Shown piece by piece: positions 27,514 through 37,565 of a stretch of DNA of 64,000 nt. Source of the stretch: Litorimonas taeanensis (GTDB lineage Bacteria > Pseudomonadota > Alphaproteobacteria > Caulobacterales > Maricaulaceae). Below the pieces are notes generated by a model. The model was not told the origin of the DNA and made no database searches. It worked only from the letters and a program-made list of their open reading frames with translations. The translations under genes were made by a program, and so were the position numbers. Location of the stretch: assembly GCF_003634015.1 (NCBI RefSeq), contig NZ_RBII01000002.1, forward strand, positions 771,597-835,596, in the 5' to 3' direction. Every line of letters starts with the position of its first letter. Positions within the stretch are counted from its first letter, which is position 1.

Positions 27514-28830
27514 TCAACTTTCGCTGCGTTGATCAGGTTCATAAGTCTTGGCGACTTTCAAAGACTGAATCTGATTGCGCTGACGTTCTAATATTTCGAA
27601 TCGATAGCCGTGATAAGCAAAGGCCTGTCCTACGGTCGGGATTGTTTGACTTTCATGAATCACCAGCCCCGCAATCGTCACCGCTTCATCATCGGGTAAT
27701 TTCCAATCCATTGCCCGGTTTAAATCCCGAATAGCAACGTCTCCGCGCACAACAGCACCGCCTTCTTTGCGGCGTTCAACGCCTTTAACCTCTTCATCAT
27801 GCTCATCTTGGATGTCGCCAACAATTTCCTCCAAAATATCTTCGAGCGTGATAACGCCCATTAAAGCCCCATACTCATCAACAACAAGGGCGAAATGCTC
27901 GCGCTTATGTTGAAAGGCGCGCAGCTGTTTCACGACAGACGTTGTTTCAGGGACGAACCAGGCTTCGCGCGCGAGGCGTTTCAAGTTCAATCCACTTAGG
28001 TCGCCATCAAGTCTTGCCATAGATTTCAGCAAGTCTTTAACGTGTAACACACCGACAACGTCATCTTGATCCGTATTATAAAGTGGCAACCGGGAATGAC
28101 CGCTCGCCAAGACATTTTTAATTACGGCCTCTGGTGGATCATTAATATCGATCATGGATAAGTTCTTCCGATGGATCATGACGTCTTCGACATCTAATTC
28201 ACCGATTTCCAATACGCCGTAAATTTGATCGCGTGCTCTCTTTGCCACGCCGCCTTCTTGAAGGTGTAAATCAACGGCTCCTTTAATTTCATCGGCCGCC
28301 GTCCATGCAGACGCATCCGTATCGACGCCAAAGAGGCGTAACACGCCGTTCACGATAAGCTGAACAATCGAAACAAATGGCGCAAAAATTCTGACGATTA
28401 AATCAACGGGGCGCGCAACAATGAGGGCCAATTTGTCGGGTTGGGAAATCGCATAAGTCTTGGGTAAAACCTCTGCAAAAATCAAAATCAAGAGGGTCAT
28501 AACAATTGTGGCTAAGACCAAAGCCATTCCGCCTTCGCCAAAAAGATTCGTGAATAATGCGGTCGTTAAAACGGACGCCAAGATATTCACGAGATTGTTC
28601 CCAAGCAAAATGCCGCCCAATAATCGCTCGCGTTTGTTCAAAAGCTTTGTGACGATTGTGGCGCGTTTATCGCCGTCTTTTTCTGCGGCGTGCATACGAA
28701 CGCGAGAAGCGGCTGTGAGAGAGGTTTCAGAGCTTGAGAAAAATCCAGAGCAGACAAGTAGAACTAAGATAATACCTATCAGGGTTAAATTGGCTGGGTC
28801 TAAAAAGGCAGACATTAACTGTGTTTCCAT
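27514..28830 (-). CDS. CNNM/CorC-HlyC-type transporter with CBS domains
   Basis: A protein of 438 residues with the DUF21 membrane domain (about residues 10-190: GFFSSSETSLTAASRVRMH, LLGGILLGNNLVNILASVL, ILIFAEVLPKTYA), a CBS pair (HRKNLSMIDINDPPEAVIKNVLASGHSRLPLY and FALVVDEYGALMGVITLEDILEEIVGDIQDEHD) and a CorC_HlyC end domain. Relatives export Mg2+ or Co2+; older files call them hemolysins. It begins 3 bases after the aroB stop, so it belongs to the aroK-aroB unit. Confidence 0.92.
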   Translation of the reverse strand: METQLMSAFLDPANLTLIGIILVLLVCSGFFSSSETSLTAASRVRMHAAEKDGDKRATIVTKLLNKRERLLGGILLGNNLVNILASVLTTALFTNLFGEGGMALVLATIVMTLLILIFAEVLPKTYAISQPDKLALIVARPVDLIVRIFAPFVSIVQLIVNGVLRLFGVDTDASAWTAADEIKGAVDLHLQEGGVAKRARDQIYGVLEIGELDVEDVMIHRKNLSMIDINDPPEAVIKNVLASGHSRLPLYNTDQDDVVGVLHVKDLLKSMARLDGDLSGLNLKRLAREAWFVPETTSVVKQLRAFQHKREHFALVVDEYGALMGVITLEDILEEIVGDIQDEHDEEVKGVERRKEGGAVVRGDVAIRDLNRAMDWKLPDDEAVTIAGLVIHESQTIPTVGQAFAYHGYRFEILERQRNQIQSLKVAKTYEPDQRSES

Positions 28831-28833
28831 TTC

Positions 28834-29970
28834 CTAAGGATCTGAGGAAGCCGTAAGGCTTGTGAGAAAGTTTTCAACATCTTTATCTGCAACGCCTTTT
28901 TGTACAAAGGCACCGCCAATAGACTTCACAAGAATTAAAGTAATTAATCCAGATTCATTTTTCTTATCCTGCCCCATATAATGCGTCAGGCGCTTTGGGT
29001 CCACGAGCCGTGTCTGTTCAGAGGCAATGGAAGGCATAGATAGTTTTTCGAGGTGGCGGCCAACCCGAATGGCAGCGTCATTATCGCAAAGGCCTTTTTG
29101 AACGGAATATTGGAAAGCCATTTCCATCCCAACACTGACGGCTTCGCCATGAAGTAAATCGCCATCATAGCCCGCATCAAGTTCAAGCGCATGGGCAAAG
29201 CTATGACCCAAATTTAGCAAGGCACGCTGTCCTTTTTCATGTTCATCTGCGGCAACAATACGCGCTTTTGTCGTGCAAGATTGCTTAATGGCCTTTAATA
29301 AGGCTGCATTGTCTAGGGCCAATAATTTCTCTCCGCCCTCATCATCTAGCCAATCAAAAAAAGCCCTATCGCCTAAGAGACCATATTTTAAAACTTCGGC
29401 GTAACCGGCTTTGATTTCTCGTTGGGGCAATGTCTTTAAAACATCTGTGTCTGCGATGACGGCTTTGGGCTGATAAAAAGCGCCGACGAGATTTTTCCCA
29501 AACCGATTATTGATGGCAGTTTTGCCGCCGACAGAGCTGTCCACTTGGGCTAAGAGCGTTGTAGGAATTTGAACAAAGGGCATGCCGCGTTTAAACATGC
29601 TGGCCGCAAACCCGGCCAAATCACCAATTACGCCGCCGCCAAATGCAATAAGCAAATCTGAACGATCAAAACCGCCTTTGAACAGACTCTCTAAAACCTG
29701 CTCAAGTCCTTCAAAGCTTTTCTGTGCTTCTCCGGCAGGGCGAACACACACATGCGTTTCATAAGAAGAGAGCGCCGCTTCGAGCGTCTTGCCATGTAGG
29801 GCCCAGACATTTTCATCCGTGATAATGGCGACCTTTTTTGACGGAGCATAAGGCGCAATCAGATTGCCAGCCTGGCTCAGTAGTCCCTCACCAATATAGA
29901 TAGGATATCGCCTATCCCCTAATTCCACGGTTAATTTTTCGGGGGCGTTATGCGGGCTCACTTCATTCAT
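28834..29970 (-). CDS. aroB: 3-dehydroquinate synthase
   Basis: AroB of 378 residues. It closes DAHP into 3-dehydroquinate in the shikimate pathway, using NAD+ and a divalent metal. Family blocks are AFGGGVIGDLAGFAASMFKRGMPFVQIPTTLLAQVDSSVGGKTAIN, AGYAEVLKYGLL and LLNLGHSFAHALE (metal histidine) with LLHGEAVSVGM (second histidine). Its start overlaps the aroK stop by four bases (ATGA), the usual sign of coupling in this operon. Confidence 0.97.
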   Translation of the reverse strand: MNEVSPHNAPEKLTVELGDRRYPIYIGEGLLSQAGNLIAPYAPSKKVAIITDENVWALHGKTLEAALSSYETHVCVRPAGEAQKSFEGLEQVLESLFKGGFDRSDLLIAFGGGVIGDLAGFAASMFKRGMPFVQIPTTLLAQVDSSVGGKTAINNRFGKNLVGAFYQPKAVIADTDVLKTLPQREIKAGYAEVLKYGLLGDRAFFDWLDDEGGEKLLALDNAALLKAIKQSCTTKARIVAADEHEKGQRALLNLGHSFAHALELDAGYDGDLLHGEAVSVGMEMAFQYSVQKGLCDNDAAIRVGRHLEKLSMPSIASEQTRLVDPKRLTHYMGQDKKNESGLITLILVKSIGGAFVQKGVADKDVENFLTSLTASSDP

Positions 29971-30563
29971 GGGGATGGCTTTTTATTTGTCTCTTGATAT
30001 TTCTGTATGGCTTTAATGACCCGGTTAACTGTGCGGATATGGGGGCCTTTTGCGATAGGCACATGGATATGGGCTTGAGCATAAATAGGGTGCCTAGCTT
30101 CGATCAATTCTTGCAATTTGGCACGTGGATTTTCGACTTGTAATAAGGGGCGTTTATTATTGCGGCTGACACGTTCGAATAAAGTGTCTAAATCCCCTTT
30201 AAGCCACACTGTCAGGCAATGCGTGTTCAATATTTCTCGTGTTTCCTCATGAGTGAAGGCTCCGCCGCCAGTGGCTAAGATGATGGATGCTTTTTTAATA
30301 TCCGGATCCACCAGACGGTTGATAACGCGTTTTTCACCTTCTCGGAATTGGGCTTCTCCGTGGTCTCGGAAATATCCCGCGACGGTTCGGCCAGAGGCTT
30401 TTTCAATTTCATGATCTGAATCAAAAAACTCACGCGATAGGCGTCTGGCTAAACGGCGACCAATCGTGGTCTTTCCAACGCCCATCATGCCAATCAGGGC
30501 AATATTTGGCGCGTCAGACACGGCTATTTTCTGTCTTGGCATGAATGCCCTTTTATTTTTCAT
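29967..30563 (-). CDS. aroK: Shikimate kinase
   Basis: A protein of 198 residues with a short N-terminal extension, then NIALIGMMGVGKTTIGRRLARRLSREFFDSDHEIE (P loop and the shikimate-binding Asp), GEAQFREGEKRVI and ILATGGGAF. It phosphorylates shikimate at O3. It is the first gene of aroK-aroB-CNNM. An internal ATG at residue 8 (MPRQKIAV) is an alternative start. Confidence 0.96.
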   Translation of the reverse strand: MKNKRAFMPRQKIAVSDAPNIALIGMMGVGKTTIGRRLARRLSREFFDSDHEIEKASGRTVAGYFRDHGEAQFREGEKRVINRLVDPDIKKASIILATGGGAFTHEETREILNTHCLTVWLKGDLDTLFERVSRNNKRPLLQVENPRAKLQELIEARHPIYAQAHIHVPIAKGPHIRTVNRVIKAIQKYQETNKKPSP

Positions 30564-30702
30564 ATTCGTGATGTTTTCACGATAACATCAGCTTACCCAT
30601 GCAGTAATTATTGGGCTTTCTGACAATTTTCCTTAATATGGTCACAAATTGAGTTATGCTCAACCATTAAAGCGCTTTGCGTTGATTTGTCGGACGGATA
30701 AT

Positions 30703-30843
30703 ATGAAAAAAGCTGTAATAGCCTTAATAGTTGTTCTTTTTGTGTTGGTTGTGGGGTTTTCGTTTTTCTTAACCCAAGCCTCGCCCGACAATGCCCCGCA
30801 AGAGGTTAGCATAACAGAGCTGCCCGATACTTATGAGAAATAA
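30703..30843 (+). CDS. Small single-helix membrane protein
   Basis: A product of 46 residues from the ATG at 30703, with GGA upstream: MKKAVIALIVVLFVLVVGFSFF and an acidic tail (QASPDNAPQEVSITELPDTYEK). The hydrophobic stretch can be a signal anchor or a signal peptide. The frame is open 18 codons further upstream, but those residues do not look like part of a leader. Its stop lies within the next gene, which starts 11 bases earlier, so the two are coupled. No function can be assigned. Confidence 0.6.
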   Translation: MKKAVIALIVVLFVLVVGFSFFLTQASPDNAPQEVSITELPDTYEK

Positions 30844-32512
30844 GAAACCCGTTTCTGTCATGCGTTATAAAACCCTCTGTCTACTAGGGGCCGCCTTCGC
30901 TTTATCAGTTGCTGAGGCGTCAATGGCACAGAGCCGAAATGTTTATATTCCTGACCCAGAGCAGGAAAACCGTCTGGCCATTCAACCCGGGGAAATTGAA
31001 CAAGGTACACTGGATGCGCCCACAGCATATGATGCAGGGATAATCGACATACGAAGCGGAGGCCTTGACCCCAATCTTTGGCAAGGGACATCGGCGCCGC
31101 GTGCCGTAGAATTAATTCAAAACGCGCCAGTGCATACGGCTGACCCTTTGGTAAAGGATATGGTCAATGCCGTTTTATTATCTTCCGGTATTCCGCCAGA
31201 AGGTGATGGCGAAGCGTTAAAGCGCTATAATGTAGCGAAACTAGAAGCTATCACTGCGTCTGCTGATATTTCAGTGTTGGAGTCCCAAATAAACAGAAGC
31301 GGCGCTTCTGTTCGAACGCCAGTCTTTCAAGCCGAGTTAGCCTTGCGTAAAGGAGAAACTGCCAAGGCCTGTTCGCTTTCTGATACAATTACCGAGGGTC
31401 GCGCCGATGTTTTTTGGTCACGCCTGCGGACGCTATGCCATTTACAACGTGAAGAGTTTTCAGCAGCAGAGCTCACCACAGAATTGCTCCGCAATGAGGG
31501 TTATGAGAATGATTTATATTATGACCTTGTCCGAGTTTTAAGCGGTGTCACCAAGGCGATGCCAGTTCCAGAAAGCAATGCCGACCCAATTAATCAAACG
31601 CTGTATAGAATGGCGGCGACGGCTCTAAATGCCGCCCGACCAGGACAAGCTTTTGACCCAAAAGCGGACCCTGAATTACGTCTATCCGCTCTATTGAGAT
31701 TTTTAGATCAGTTTTCAAAAACGCAGATTGAACAAGTGTTCTCTGACCTCGCTTTCAATCCAAATGACCTCGAAGGTTCTTCTAGTTTTGATTTAGAAAG
31801 CGCCCTAACCAATAATAGCGCGCAGGGTGTGGCTCAGCTTTTCCTATTGGCAAAAACCAGAGGTAATCCGCAAAGCGCGGTCCCTGCTTTTTCAGCTCTT
31901 ATGAAACGCATAGGGGATGATAAGAGCCGCAAGCGTCTGACCGAAATATTTGCAGAGAACATCCAGTCTTGGCCCGCCGACATTAAAGCGCAAACAAATC
32001 TTGCTTATTTCGCCCGTCATTCCGTGCGGCATAAAGATGTTTTGGGACTACAAAACTTATATGCAGCCTTGCCAGAGTCCCAAGAGCGGGACCGTATTGC
32101 TCTGGCCGCAGATGCTCTGGGTAATGGATTTATGGTCGGTCAGCTAGGTGGAGATATTGACCGGCGTCTGACTTCTGAAAAAAATGAGCGTGCCATCAGA
32201 GATGCTTTTTTAGGGTTGGCTTTAGGCGCCCAAATTTCAGAAACAGCCTTAAATATATTGCCGCAATCTAAAATCCAATCCGTGTCAAAAATATCTGAAG
32301 GGGATAAAGCTGTTTTAAAAGCGAATGCCAAAGCGCGTCATACGGCGCAATTCCTCTTGCGGCTGACACCCATATTAGAATCTGCCTATTCTGAAACAGG
32401 TGAGCTTTCGACGCCAGATATTGCATTTATCATCGAGCAATTACAGATAATTGGGTTGAAAGATTTTGCAAATCGTATTGCGGCCAGAGATTTTTTGGTG
32501 CCGCTTGAGTAA
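30833..32512 (+). CDS. Large secreted protein of unknown function, helical-repeat-like
   Basis: A protein of 559 residues with a signal peptide (MRYKTLCLLGAAFALSVAEASMAQ, if started at the ATG at 30860; the first ATG is at 30833). The mature part is rich in Leu, Ala and charged residues with many predicted helices and no motif I know, reminiscent of alpha-helical repeat proteins of the periplasm. The start overlaps the preceding small membrane protein gene by 11 bases, which suggests the two work together. It lies between the divergent aroK unit and accA. Confidence 0.7.
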   Translation: MRNKKPVSVMRYKTLCLLGAAFALSVAEASMAQSRNVYIPDPEQENRLAIQPGEIEQGTLDAPTAYDAGIIDIRSGGLDPNLWQGTSAPRAVELIQNAPVHTADPLVKDMVNAVLLSSGIPPEGDGEALKRYNVAKLEAITASADISVLESQINRSGASVRTPVFQAELALRKGETAKACSLSDTITEGRADVFWSRLRTLCHLQREEFSAAELTTELLRNEGYENDLYYDLVRVLSGVTKAMPVPESNADPINQTLYRMAATALNAARPGQAFDPKADPELRLSALLRFLDQFSKTQIEQVFSDLAFNPNDLEGSSSFDLESALTNNSAQGVAQLFLLAKTRGNPQSAVPAFSALMKRIGDDKSRKRLTEIFAENIQSWPADIKAQTNLAYFARHSVRHKDVLGLQNLYAALPESQERDRIALAADALGNGFMVGQLGGDIDRRLTSEKNERAIRDAFLGLALGAQISETALNILPQSKIQSVSKISEGDKAVLKANAKARHTAQFLLRLTPILESAYSETGELSTPDIAFIIEQLQIIGLKDFANRIAARDFLVPLE

Positions 32513-32626
32513 TCTGCGATACATTTAAGGAGCGGTCAGCTTGGACTATATTTGTATCCAAGGCTTGTGCCGCGCGATAAAGGGACTATACCCATCCGCT
32601 GATTTTACAGTTCCGGAGCGCTATTT

Positions 32627-33571
32627 ATGGCGAGAACGTATTTAGATTTTGAACGGTCATTGGCAGAAATCGATGCCAAAATTGATGACCTTTTGGCGAG
32701 CGAAGGTGAAGCCGCTAAGGGGCTAGCCGAGCTTCGGGCCAAGGCGGATGCTGAGCTTAGCAAACTCTATACAAAACTTGGCCCATGGGAAAAAACCCGA
32801 ATTGCGCGACATGAGGCCCGCCCGCATTACACGGACTATGTGCGTGATTTGGTGACGGATTATACTCCTTTATCAGGCGATCGAAAGTTCGGCGATGACA
32901 ATGCGCTATTGGGCGGTCTCGGTAAAATTCGTGGCCGTTCTGTTGTTGTTATGGGGCATGAAAAAGGCACCGATACGGAAAGCCGCCTTAAGCATAATTT
33001 TGGTATGGCCAACCCAGAAGGTTATCGCAAAGCGGTGCGTTTGATGGATTTGGCTGAGAGATTTTCAATTCCAGTCGTAAGCTTTGTTGATACGGCGGGT
33101 GCCTATCCAGGGCGAGGCGCAGAAGAGCGTGGCCAAGCCGAAGCAATTGCGCGGTCAATTGATCGAGGATTATCTCTGAAGGTCCCTTTTATCTCTGTCA
33201 TTACGGGCGAAGGTGGCTCTGGTGGTGCAGTCGCCATTGCTACAGCTGACCGTGTGATGATGTTAGAGCATTCAATCTATAGCGTTATTTCTCCTGAAGG
33301 CTGTGCTTCGATTTTGTGGCGCGATGGCACGAAAGCCCAAGATGCGGCTAAGGCTATGAAAATAACCGCGCAGGATCTTAAGCGTTTAAAAATAATTGAT
33401 ACTATTATCAAAGAACCGATAGGCGGCGCGCATCGCACGCCAGAAAGAGCGATTAAAAAAGTTGGCACAGCCATTGTCAAAGCGCTGGACGAATTATCAG
33501 AAAAATCAGCAGTAGATTTAATTAAAGATCGCCGAGGTAAATTCCTCAATATTGGCCGTAGCTTACAATAG
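32627..33571 (+). CDS. accA: Acetyl-CoA carboxylase carboxyltransferase subunit alpha
   Basis: AccA of 314 residues. The N-terminus TYLDFERSLAEIDAKIDDL is typical, followed by ARHEARPHYTDYV, FGDDNALLGGLGKI, MANPEGYRKAVRLMDLAERFSIPVVSFVDTAGAYPG, EERGQAEAIARSI, TGEGGSGGAVAI and SVISPEGCASILWRD. With AccD it transfers the carboxyl group from biotin to acetyl-CoA to make malonyl-CoA, the first step of fatty acid synthesis. It is followed by a terminator shared with the porin gene. Confidence 0.97.
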   Translation: MARTYLDFERSLAEIDAKIDDLLASEGEAAKGLAELRAKADAELSKLYTKLGPWEKTRIARHEARPHYTDYVRDLVTDYTPLSGDRKFGDDNALLGGLGKIRGRSVVVMGHEKGTDTESRLKHNFGMANPEGYRKAVRLMDLAERFSIPVVSFVDTAGAYPGRGAEERGQAEAIARSIDRGLSLKVPFISVITGEGGSGGAVAIATADRVMMLEHSIYSVISPEGCASILWRDGTKAQDAAKAMKITAQDLKRLKIIDTIIKEPIGGAHRTPERAIKKVGTAIVKALDELSEKSAVDLIKDRRGKFLNIGRSLQ

Positions 33572-33658
33572 GCCTTAGTGAGCCTTTCTTAAGCGCCGGC
33601 ATATTGCTGTAAATTTTCACTATACCTTAGCATGATGAGCTCGAAAATTCGGGCAAGA

Positions 33659-33697
33659 AAAAACCCTGCCGCACCCCTTTATAGCGACAGGGTTTTT
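33659..33697. terminator. Bidirectional terminator between accA and the porin gene
   Basis: AAAAACCCTG at 33659-33668 pairs with CAGGGTTTTT at 33688-33697, with A- and T-tracts on both sides and a 19-base loop. It serves two convergent genes. Confidence 0.85.
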
Positions 33698-33718
33698 AAC
33701 CCGGATTTACCGGAAGGC

Positions 33719-34411
33719 TTAGAAGCCAGCAGCGACGCCGACACCTAGATAGAAGAGATTGTCTTTAGGTGTTGTTTTTGTGAAACCTAAAGTGTCTTCA
33801 GAGCTTAGCACGTAATTTGCGGCCGCATAAACGCTGACATCCTCTGTGAAAGCATAACCGAGTGAGGCTGTTGCTTGACCATATTCATAGTCTCCGCCGC
33901 CATCAACCATGACCAGACCGCCAGTGACGCCAAGGTCAAAACTTGTTGCCTCTGACACAGGGAAGCTATGTCCTAAACCACCTTCAAGTGTGAAGGCTTC
34001 TAGGTCGATGTCATAATAAGCCGTTACAGAGGGTGATAAAACTGTGTCAAAGCCAACGCCTGCTGAGAACTCTAACGTGTCACCTCCATCTGGGTAGTGA
34101 TAAAGTGTTGCGCCAACACTTGCACTGACCGTATCAGATAGGGAGAAACCATAACCCGCATAAAAATCGATTTCATCTGTATCAGCCATGCTGTCTGAGC
34201 CTAGACCTGTTGAAGCCCAAGCGCCCACAGAGAAATCACCCACTGAAACTTCGATGCCGGGTTGGATAGCTGAATCTTCAAGGCTAACACCGCGGAAGAC
34301 ATATTCTGTTACATAATCAATCGAGGTAGAGACGCTAACATCCTGAGCCAAGGTTGCGGGGGCAATTGCCGAGCTTGCTAATAGGGCTGCGACTGCAATG
34401 AGTTTTTTCAT
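33719..34411 (-). CDS. TorF-family putative outer-membrane porin
   Basis: A protein of 230 residues with a signal peptide ending in PATLAQ. The beta-barrel text has the family start SVSTSIDYVTEYVFRGVSLEDSAIQPGIEVSVGDFSVGAWAS and alternating hydrophobic strands, and it ends with Phe (GVGVAAGF), the outer-membrane sorting signal. The TorF/Gcw_chp group forms small outer-membrane channels of unclear specificity. A GGAGA ribosome site precedes the ATG. It is acidic, as is common for such barrels. Confidence 0.85.
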   Translation of the reverse strand: MKKLIAVAALLASSAIAPATLAQDVSVSTSIDYVTEYVFRGVSLEDSAIQPGIEVSVGDFSVGAWASTGLGSDSMADTDEIDFYAGYGFSLSDTVSASVGATLYHYPDGGDTLEFSAGVGFDTVLSPSVTAYYDIDLEAFTLEGGLGHSFPVSEATSFDLGVTGGLVMVDGGGDYEYGQATASLGYAFTEDVSVYAAANYVLSSEDTLGFTKTTPKDNLFYLGVGVAAGF

Positions 34412-34728
34412 AATGATCTCCGTTCAAAACTCTCCAATGTTGGCCGACGGTAGTGTCAATCCGAACAATTTCTGTGCATTCTGATTAGAGGGCAGAAACA
34501 CAGCTGGCGATGTGAAGGCGAGGATTCTGGAGGAAATGCAGGGTGTTGCACCGCATTTGTGCGCAAATGTCGGGGAATTGTACGGGCATAAGACAAATGC
34601 CACTAATTTCGATGATTCAGGAAAAAATCATCGGGTGTTGCGAAAAAACATCAATATTTTTCGTAATTAGCAAGGGGAAGGAGGTCAAAAGGTAAATTAT
34701 ACCCTTTGACCTTAAAAGTTTAATAAAT
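34412..34728. other. Intergenic region with a hairpin after secA
   Basis: A 317-base gap between the porin gene and secA. The only structure I see is GGTCAAA at 34683-34689 pairing with TTTGACC at 34705-34711, 17 bases beyond the secA stop, with a possible inner GGT/ACC pair. It is a likely weak secA terminator without a clear T-tract. The rest shows no ORF or repeat that I can support; it should hold the porin promoter. Confidence 0.5.
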
Positions 34729-37407
34729 TTATATAGCGCCGTGGCAATGTTTGAACTTTTTACCCGATCCGCAAGGACAAGGGGCGTTCCGGCTGACGCC
34801 TTCCATTTGTTCGGCTGTTAATTGTGCAGCCTCTGGAGACGATGAGACAATATCCATAGGCGATCGCGCCGAACTGGCTTGAGCGGCGGCTTGTTGTTGG
34901 CGCATCGTTTCATTTTGTTGGCGCTGCATTTGTACATTAAGCAACAAGTTCATGATGGCTTTCGTCACGTCTTCACGCAGACTTGTCAAAAGTTTGTCAA
35001 ACAGGGTGAAGGCTTCGGTCTTATATTCATTAAGCGGATCACGTTGGCCTTGGCCACGCATCCAAATAACTGACTTTAGCGCATCTAGTTGCTGCAAATG
35101 CTCGCGCCAGTTTTTATCGATGACTTGTAAAAGAACTTGCTTTTCAGCGCGCCGCATTTCTTCATCAGCGACACCATCTGTCAGTTGAACAAACGCATCA
35201 TCTCCGGCCTTTTTCAGCCGGCTGAGCATTTCTTCGTCAGCAATGCCTTCTTCTGCCGCCCATTTGTCAAAAGGAATGTCCATAAGCATGGCATTTTTTG
35301 TGGCTTCATTTAGCGCCGCAACGTCCCATTGCTCCGCATAGGCTTTTTTCGGGATATGGGTTTCAATAAGGTCTTCTGCGAGTTGATGACGGAAGTCTTC
35401 GATAACGTCAGAGACATCATCGTCTGTCATGAATTCCATACGCTGTTCGAAAATCGTTTTGCGTTGGTCATTCATCACGTCGTCATATTTCAGCAAGTTT
35501 TTCCGAATGTCGAAATTGCGTTGCTCAACGCGAACTTGCGCGCGTTCGACAGCTTTGGACATGAAACGGTTGGTTAGGTGTTCACCTTCTTCAAACTTCA
35601 TAGTCGCCATCATGGACTTTAAGCGATCACCACCAAAAATCCGCATCAGATCATCTTCGGTGGAGAGATAAAATTTTGATCGCCCTGGGTCGCCTTGACG
35701 CCCTGTTCGGCCGCGCAGCTGATTATCGATGCGCCGGCTTTCATGCCGTTCCGTACCCAAGACATAAAGTCCGCCTGCGGCAAGCGCCTTTTCTTTAAGG
35801 GCTTTAATCTCGTCTTTTATTCTGGCTTCAATTGCTTCAGCTTCGGTTTGAGAGGCACCTTTTGGCACTTCCTGCTCTAGCCGCATTTCTAAATTACCGC
35901 CCAATTGAATATCTGTACCCCGACCCGCCATATTAGTCGCGATGGTGACCGCGCCAGGAACGCCCGCTTGGGCTACGATAGAGGCTTCTTGGTCATGGAA
36001 CCTTGCATTCAAGACACGGTGGTCCACGCCGCGTTGCGTCAAATATTCAGAAAGGCTTTCTGATTTTTCAATACTTACTGTACCCACAAGAATAGGTTGG
36101 CCTTTTGCTGATTTCTCTTCGATGTCATCAACAATGGCTTTAAACTTCTCTTGTTCAGTCCGATATATAACGTCTTCATCGTCTATGCGCTGGATAGGAC
36201 GGTTAGTAGGAATCACGAGAACTTCGAGACCGTAAGTTTCAGCGAACTCACCAGCTTCGGTTTCGGCTGTACCTGTCATGCCTGATAGCTTTTTATACAG
36301 GCGGAAATAATTTTGTAACGTGACAGAGGCGAGGGTCACGTTTTCAGGTTTAATATCGACACTTTCTTTGGCCTCAATGGCTTGGTGCAAGCCATCAGAA
36401 AGACGACGGCCATCCATCATTCTGCCAGTAAATTCATCAATCAAAACGACCTCTTCATTTTTGACGATGTAATCTTTGTCGCGGACGTAAAGCTTATGGG
36501 CTTTAAGGGCTTGGTTGATGTGGTGAACGATAGTGACGTTTTCTACGTCATATAGGCTCTCACCTTCAAGCATTTCGCGTTCACGAAGCAAGGCTTCGAT
36601 TTGCTCATTGCCTGCTTCGTTGAATGTGGCTGAGCGGGCTTTTTCATCAACTTCATAGCCGTCTTCATGGATGAGAGGGATGAGCGTATCGACGAGGCGG
36701 TAAAGTTCTGATTTGTCATCTGTCGGGCCAGAAATAATCAATGGGGTTCTGGCTTCATCAATCAAGATTGAATCGATTTCATCGATAATGGCATGAGCAT
36801 GTCCACGTTGAGACATCTCATCGACTGAGAGCTTCATATTATCGCGTAGATAATCAAAGCCAAACTCATTATTCGTGCCATATGTAATATCACAGGCATA
36901 GGCCGCCTTGCGCTGATTTCCATAAGCTTCGTAATTATTGATGCAATCAACACTCAGCCCAAGGAAGTTGAAAACCTGACCCATCCATTCTGAGTCGCGG
37001 CGGGCCAGATAGTCATTGACGGTAATGATATGGACGCCTTCACCCGACAGTGCGTTAAGGTAAGCGGCAAGTGTAGAGACGAGGGTTTTACCCTCGCCCG
37101 TCCGCATCTCTGCCACTTCGCCGCGGTGGAGCGTGATACCGCCAATAAGCTGAACGTCGTAATGTCTCTGCCCTAGGGTGCGCTTGGCGGCTTCTCGGAC
37201 AGTCGCAAAAGCTTCGGGGAGTAAGTCATCTAGGCTCTCGCCCTCTGAAAAGCGCTTTTTATAGATTTCCGTCTGCGCTTTCAGCGCATCGTCTGTCATC
37301 GCCTCAAATGTAGGCTCTAGATTGTTAATCTTCGCAACGAGGGGGCGCAGTTTCTTCAAAGTTCGGTCATTTTCAGTGCCGAAAATCTTCTTCGCGATGC
37401 CTAACAT
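34729..37407 (-). CDS. secA: Preprotein translocase ATPase SecA
   Basis: A full-length SecA of about 892 residues from the ATG at 37407, which has a strong AGGAG 5 bases upstream and gives the family start [19 protein letters not shown]; an earlier in-frame start is ignored. Walker A is [13 protein letters not shown] near residue 98, Walker B is [20 protein letters not shown], then [14 protein letters not shown] and the helical wing regions. The end carries the zinc motif [14 protein letters not shown] that binds SecB or ribosomes. It drives post-translational export through SecYEG. It is divergent from the parvulin gene. Confidence 0.98.
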   Translation of the reverse strand: MLGIAKKIFGTENDRTLKKLRPLVAKINNLEPTFEAMTDDALKAQTEIYKKRFSEGESLDDLLPEAFATVREAAKRTLGQRHYDVQLIGGITLHRGEVAEMRTGEGKTLVSTLAAYLNALSGEGVHIITVNDYLARRDSEWMGQVFNFLGLSVDCINNYEAYGNQRKAAYACDITYGTNNEFGFDYLRDNMKLSVDEMSQRGHAHAIIDEIDSILIDEARTPLIISGPTDDKSELYRLVDTLIPLIHEDGYEVDEKARSATFNEAGNEQIEALLREREMLEGESLYDVENVTIVHHINQALKAHKLYVRDKDYIVKNEEVVLIDEFTGRMMDGRRLSDGLHQAIEAKESVDIKPENVTLASVTLQNYFRLYKKLSGMTGTAETEAGEFAETYGLEVLVIPTNRPIQRIDDEDVIYRTEQEKFKAIVDDIEEKSAKGQPILVGTVSIEKSESLSEYLTQRGVDHRVLNARFHDQEASIVAQAGVPGAVTIATNMAGRGTDIQLGGNLEMRLEQEVPKGASQTEAEAIEARIKDEIKALKEKALAAGGLYVLGTERHESRRIDNQLRGRTGRQGDPGRSKFYLSTEDDLMRIFGGDRLKSMMATMKFEEGEHLTNRFMSKAVERAQVRVEQRNFDIRKNLLKYDDVMNDQRKTIFEQRMEFMTDDDVSDVIEDFRHQLAEDLIETHIPKKAYAEQWDVAALNEATKNAMLMDIPFDKWAAEEGIADEEMLSRLKKAGDDAFVQLTDGVADEEMRRAEKQVLLQVIDKNWREHLQQLDALKSVIWMRGQGQRDPLNEYKTEAFTLFDKLLTSLREDVTKAIMNLLLNVQMQRQQNETMRQQQAAAQASSARSPMDIVSSSPEAAQLTAEQMEGVSRNAPCPCGSGKKFKHCHGAI

Positions 37408-37565
37408 GAAGGCTCCTGATATCTGTTGTCGGTCGGAAGCCAATATTCTAGGCTTTTGACTGTGTAATACTTTGTGGTGACTTAAGAAGCCTCCCTTGGT
37501 AAGTCAATGAATGGGGCCAGTAATCTACTGCCCCGTCGACCAAAAAAAGGCTTAGAGGAGTGTTC

